The translations under genes were made by a program, and so were the position numbers. The notes beneath the pieces were generated by a model, which saw only the letters and a program-made list of their open reading frames with translations, was not told where the DNA came from and searched no databases. 8,093 bases of DNA from the NCBI GenBank assembly GCA_905479595.1, contig CAJQND010000417.1:1-8093 (forward strand). The letters run 5' to 3'. This stretch comes from an uncultured Hyphomicrobiales bacterium. Lineage in GTDB: Bacteria; Pseudomonadota; Alphaproteobacteria; Rhizobiales; CAJQND01. The stretch's first letter is position 1, and each line of letters opens with the position of its first letter. Positions 5,917 through 8,093 of this stretch are shown piece after piece.

Positions 5917-7302
5917 CTAATCTGAAACAGCCGGTAGTTTGATCTTCACCTGCAGGCCACCTAGTTTACAGTTTTGGAGTTTTATTTTGCCTCCATACAT
6001 GGCCGCGGTTTCTGAAACAATCGACAGACCGAGACCTGAGCCTGGTTTTGATTCATCAATGCGATGGCCTCGCTTTAACGCCTGACTGCGTTGCTGGAGG
6101 GTCAAACCCACCCCATCATCTCTCACGAACAGATCAATCCATACACGGCCTTCATCCATTTCTGATGCGCGCCAAACCGCTTTAAGTTCAATGCGGTTTT
6201 TGGCAAATTTGAACGCATTTTCCAGCAGGTTACCAACCATTTCCTCAAGGTCCTGCTTTTCGCCGCGAAAGCGCGCATTGGGGGAACATTCGACGACAAC
6301 CTTGATGCCGCTCTCAAGATTAATACGCTCCAGGGTTCGAGCGAGGCTTATAAGAACCGGTTCCACTTCTGTAACAGCAGCGAGCGTTCTGGCTCGCGCC
6401 GCCCGCCGCGCCCGGTCAAGATACAGGTTAACCTGCTCTTGCATAAATCCGGTCTGCTCGAGAACTTTCCCGGATAATTCACCCTCATGGGAGCGCGCTT
6501 CATTATTGATGACACTCAAAGGGGTTTTGAGGGCATGGGCGAGATTGCCGACTTGTGTCCGGGAGCGCTCAACAACTTCATCATTACTTATCAGCAACAG
6601 ATTTAGCTCATCTGCGACGGGTTGAATTTCAACTGGATAATCCCCTTCCAACCGCTTCGCTTTACCAGAACGCACCGCAATTAGTCCATCGCTGAGAGCG
6701 CGTAAAGGCCGCAACCCGAAGCGCACCTGGAAGAAGGCAACAATCGCCAAACCAGCAGCAAGCGTCCCCAATGCAATCAACAATGTGCGGATGAAACCAG
6801 AGACTTGCCAGTCAACCTCTTTCATGTCGCCAGCAACGATGAATGTGAACAATTCGTCTGAACTCGCAAGGCGCAGTTTTTCTTCAAAAACCCGCAATGT
6901 TTCGTTTTCCGGGCCAACAAGGTAGTAGCTTTCTTCGCCGGGTTTTGCCGTCTTGCGCGATGTACCAAGTGAGGGATTCAGTTGCTGGTCGAGCATAGAC
7001 ACCGACACAACATGCTTTACCTTTGAGCCAGCTGGTGGAAGGACCTGCCAATACCAGCCGGAAAAGGGAAGAGAAAACCTCGGTTCGGGAAGTGGCCGCA
7101 TTAACTTAAGTTGGCGATCTGGAGACAATTCAATATTCGCAAGTAAGCCATCAAGCTGGGTTTGCAGCCTTGCATCGTAATTGCGTTCAATCGACGTACG
7201 GAAAAGCTGCGCCAGCACAATGCCGGTTATCACGAGAATGATCGCGCTCCAGATGGCGGTGATTACCACCAATCGGAAGGATAGGGATTTACGCCCCTTC
7301 AT
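5917..7302 (-). CDS. feuQ: Membrane sensor histidine kinase, FeuQ/PhoQ-like
   Basis: 461-residue inner-membrane kinase. A basic N-terminus (MKGRKS) precedes transmembrane helix 1 at about 11-32. A periplasmic sensor domain spans about 33-170 and contains the aromatic motif SGWYWQV (81-87). Transmembrane helix 2 is at about 173-193, followed by a HAMP-like linker to about 245. The H-box NLAHALKTPL puts the phosphorylated histidine at His256. The N-box EEMVGNLLENAFKFAKN (353-369), G1 box RDDGVGL (394-400) and G2 box GSGLGLSIV (421-429) complete the ATP-binding domain, so all catalytic elements are present. The ATG lies inside the end of the response regulator gene (14-bp overlap), so the pair is coupled. 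Its stop is 13 bp from that of the convergent GlxA-type gene. The FeuQ name rests on the strongly FeuP-like partner and the gene order; the signal could differ in this organism. Confidence 0.88.
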   Translation of the reverse strand: MKGRKSLSFRLVVITAIWSAIILVITGIVLAQLFRTSIERNYDARLQTQLDGLLANIELSPDRQLKLMRPLPEPRFSLPFSGWYWQVLPPAGSKVKHVVSVSMLDQQLNPSLGTSRKTAKPGEESYYLVGPENETLRVFEEKLRLASSDELFTFIVAGDMKEVDWQVSGFIRTLLIALGTLAAGLAIVAFFQVRFGLRPLRALSDGLIAVRSGKAKRLEGDYPVEIQPVADELNLLLISNDEVVERSRTQVGNLAHALKTPLSVINNEARSHEGELSGKVLEQTGFMQEQVNLYLDRARRAARARTLAAVTEVEPVLISLARTLERINLESGIKVVVECSPNARFRGEKQDLEEMVGNLLENAFKFAKNRIELKAVWRASEMDEGRVWIDLFVRDDGVGLTLQQRSQALKRGHRIDESKPGSGLGLSIVSETAAMYGGKIKLQNCKLGGLQVKIKLPAVSD

Positions 7303-7960
7303 CGGATCCAGAAAGCCTGTATCCCAGACCGCGTACAGTCTCGATCAGGTCCGTGCCAATTTTCTTTCTGACCCGCCCAACGAAAACTTCAATGGTGTTG
7401 GAATCGCGGTCAAAATCCTGATCATAAAGATGCTCAACAAGCTCAGTGCGCGAAACAACCCGGTCTTGATGATGGATAAGATATGCAATGAGCCGGTATT
7501 CAAGCGAGGTCAATTTGATCGCCCGGCCATCAACGGTCACTTTGGCGGATTTGGTGTCTACCATAAGCATGCCACACGCCAACTCACTCGTTGCGTGGCC
7601 GGCATTTCTGCGCAGCAGCGCCCGGACCCTGGCAAGAACTTCTTCCATGTGAAATGGCTTCGACACATAGTCGTCTGCACCAGCATCAAAGCCTGCGACT
7701 TTGTCGCTCCAGCGATCACGAGCGGTGAGAATAAGCACCGGCATTTTGTGCCCCTCGCGCCGCCAGGCTTCAAGCACCGACACGCCATCCATAACCGGAA
7801 GGCCAAGGTCGAGAATCACACAATCATAAGGTTCGGTATCTCCGAGGAAATGCCCTTCCTCGCCATCTGATGCAGCGTCCACAACGTAACCAGCATCGTT
7901 CAGTGCTGAGACGATTTGACGATTAATATCTGGATCATCTTCGACAACGAGTATGCGCAT
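7289..7960 (-). CDS. feuP: OmpR/PhoB-family response regulator, FeuP-like
   Basis: 223-residue DNA-binding response regulator. The receiver domain (1-118) has the acidic pocket EDD (7-9), phosphoacceptor Asp51 in ILDLGLP, Thr79 in LILTARD and Lys101 in VSKPF. The winged-helix effector (about 125-218) ends with the typical NTIEVFVGRVRKK...RGLGYRL pattern. Segments such as GEEGHFLGDTEPYD, ARDRWSDKVAG and LYDQDFDRDSNTIEVFVGR match rhizobial FeuP as I remember it. In rhizobia FeuP with FeuQ has been tied to osmotic adaptation and cyclic glucan export, and earlier to iron uptake. The start at the ATG (7960) is preferred over the TTG two codons upstream (7966) because the Shine-Dalgarno sequence is only 1 nt from that TTG. 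The gene is second in a PepSY-regulator-kinase operon and overlaps the kinase gene by 14 bp. Confidence 0.92.
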   Translation of the reverse strand: MRILVVEDDPDINRQIVSALNDAGYVVDAASDGEEGHFLGDTEPYDCVILDLGLPVMDGVSVLEAWRREGHKMPVLILTARDRWSDKVAGFDAGADDYVSKPFHMEEVLARVRALLRRNAGHATSELACGMLMVDTKSAKVTVDGRAIKLTSLEYRLIAYLIHHQDRVVSRTELVEHLYDQDFDRDSNTIEVFVGRVRKKIGTDLIETVRGLGYRLSGSDEGA

Positions 7961-7967
7961 TCCCAAT

Positions 7968-7972
7968 CCCTC
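7968..7972 (-). promoter_or_regulatory. Ribosome binding site of the response regulator
   Basis: GAGGG on the - strand lies 7 nt before the ATG at 7960 and directly abuts the in-frame TTG at 7966. It therefore decides for the ATG start. Confidence 0.7.
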
Positions 7973-7992
7973 GAAAAATTCGCGAATAAATG

Positions 7993-8093
7993 TTACCGGC
8001 TGACCACTCTGCCAGTTTGTGCATCAATGACAATTTCGCGGACCCTGCCATTGCCTCTTGTTTTAACAACATACAATGGCGAACCGCCGCGCG
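7993..8093 (-). CDS. PepSY-like small secreted protein, C-terminal end only (partial; FeuN-like)
   Basis: On the - strand a reading frame enters from beyond the right edge and runs 32 complete codons to TAA (7995-7993). The visible end contains YVVKTRGNGRVREIVID and finishes TGRVVSR. A beta-strand, a basic turn, then an acidic-glycine turn (IDAQTGRV) is the classic C-terminal half of a PepSY domain. The stop lies 32 nt before the response regulator ATG, so it is probably the first gene of the same operon. In Sinorhizobium a small periplasmic protein, FeuN, encoded next to feuPQ restrains FeuQ; this gene sits where that modulator would be expected. The signal peptide and full length are outside the window, so the FeuN equivalence is inference from position and domain type. 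Confidence 0.65.
   Translation of the reverse strand, partial: RGGSPLYVVKTRGNGRVREIVIDAQTGRVVSR

Noticed and set aside
5901..5960. Terminator between the GlxA-type gene and the kinase gene
   Set aside because: The 13-bp convergent gap and its flanks show only a short GGCG-TTG-CGCC hairpin without a T-run on either strand.
6191..6625. A 144-codon + strand frame rich in Arg and Ser
   Set aside because: Antisense to the kinase core (H-box to N-box); the Arg/Ser-rich composition is typical of a shadow frame and no motif is seen.
7181..7870. A 229-codon open frame on the + strand across the kinase/response-regulator junction
   Set aside because: It lies antisense to two genes with complete domain signatures, its translation has no recognisable domain, and such frames are common opposite coding sequence of this composition.
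7964..7966. TTG as start codon of the response regulator
   Set aside because: The Shine-Dalgarno sequence is 1 nt from the TTG but 7 nt from the ATG at 7960, and starting at the ATG gives the usual MRILVVEDD N-terminus.

Overview
The window looks like ordinary chromosome from an alphaproteobacterium, probably of the Hyphomicrobiales (Rhizobiales) or a close relative. The reasons are a tetrahydrofolate-dependent heterotetrameric sarcosine oxidase operon in soxD-soxA-soxG order, a GlxA-type AraC regulator beside it, and a two-component system whose response regulator closely resembles rhizobial FeuP. G+C is moderate by eye. I see no insertion sequence, tRNA, rRNA, CRISPR array, phage gene or clearly broken gene.

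Layout. (1) Positions 1-3752, + strand: the 3' end of a probable soxD, then soxA (alpha subunit, 1015 aa) and soxG (gamma subunit, 204 aa). All three overlap at their start/stop junctions, as expected for translationally coupled subunits. soxB would lie further left. (2) Positions 3756-4652, - strand: a divergent methylenetetrahydrofolate reductase (MetF-like, 298 aa), convergent with soxG and only 3 bp from it. (3) Positions 4653-4904: a 252-bp divergent regulatory region holding three copies of a TTGCGAC heptamer, a perfect 15-bp palindrome and an 8-bp direct repeat. (4) Positions 4905-5903, + strand: a GlxA/GbdR-type regulator (DJ-1/PfpI-like domain plus AraC helix-turn-helix). (5) Positions 5917-8093, - strand: a three-gene signalling operon read right to left. 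It comprises the C-terminus of a PepSY-like secreted protein (FeuN-like), an OmpR/PhoB response regulator (FeuP-like) and a membrane histidine kinase (FeuQ-like).

How the parts fit. Sarcosine oxidase demethylates sarcosine to glycine and passes the methyl carbon to tetrahydrofolate as 5,10-methylene-THF. A MetF-like enzyme would act on that product, interconverting it with 5-methyl-THF. The GlxA/GbdR-type regulator, divergent from the MetF-like gene, is the kind of protein that senses glycine betaine, dimethylglycine, sarcosine or carnitine derivatives in other proteobacteria. Together the left two thirds read as a sarcosine/methylamine one-carbon module. The right third is a separate envelope or osmotic-type signalling system with no evident link to sarcosine.

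I found no clearly new biological system. The items most worth a second look are the repeat-rich divergent control region and the MetF-like enzyme, which appears to lack an active-site aspartate conserved in classical MetF.
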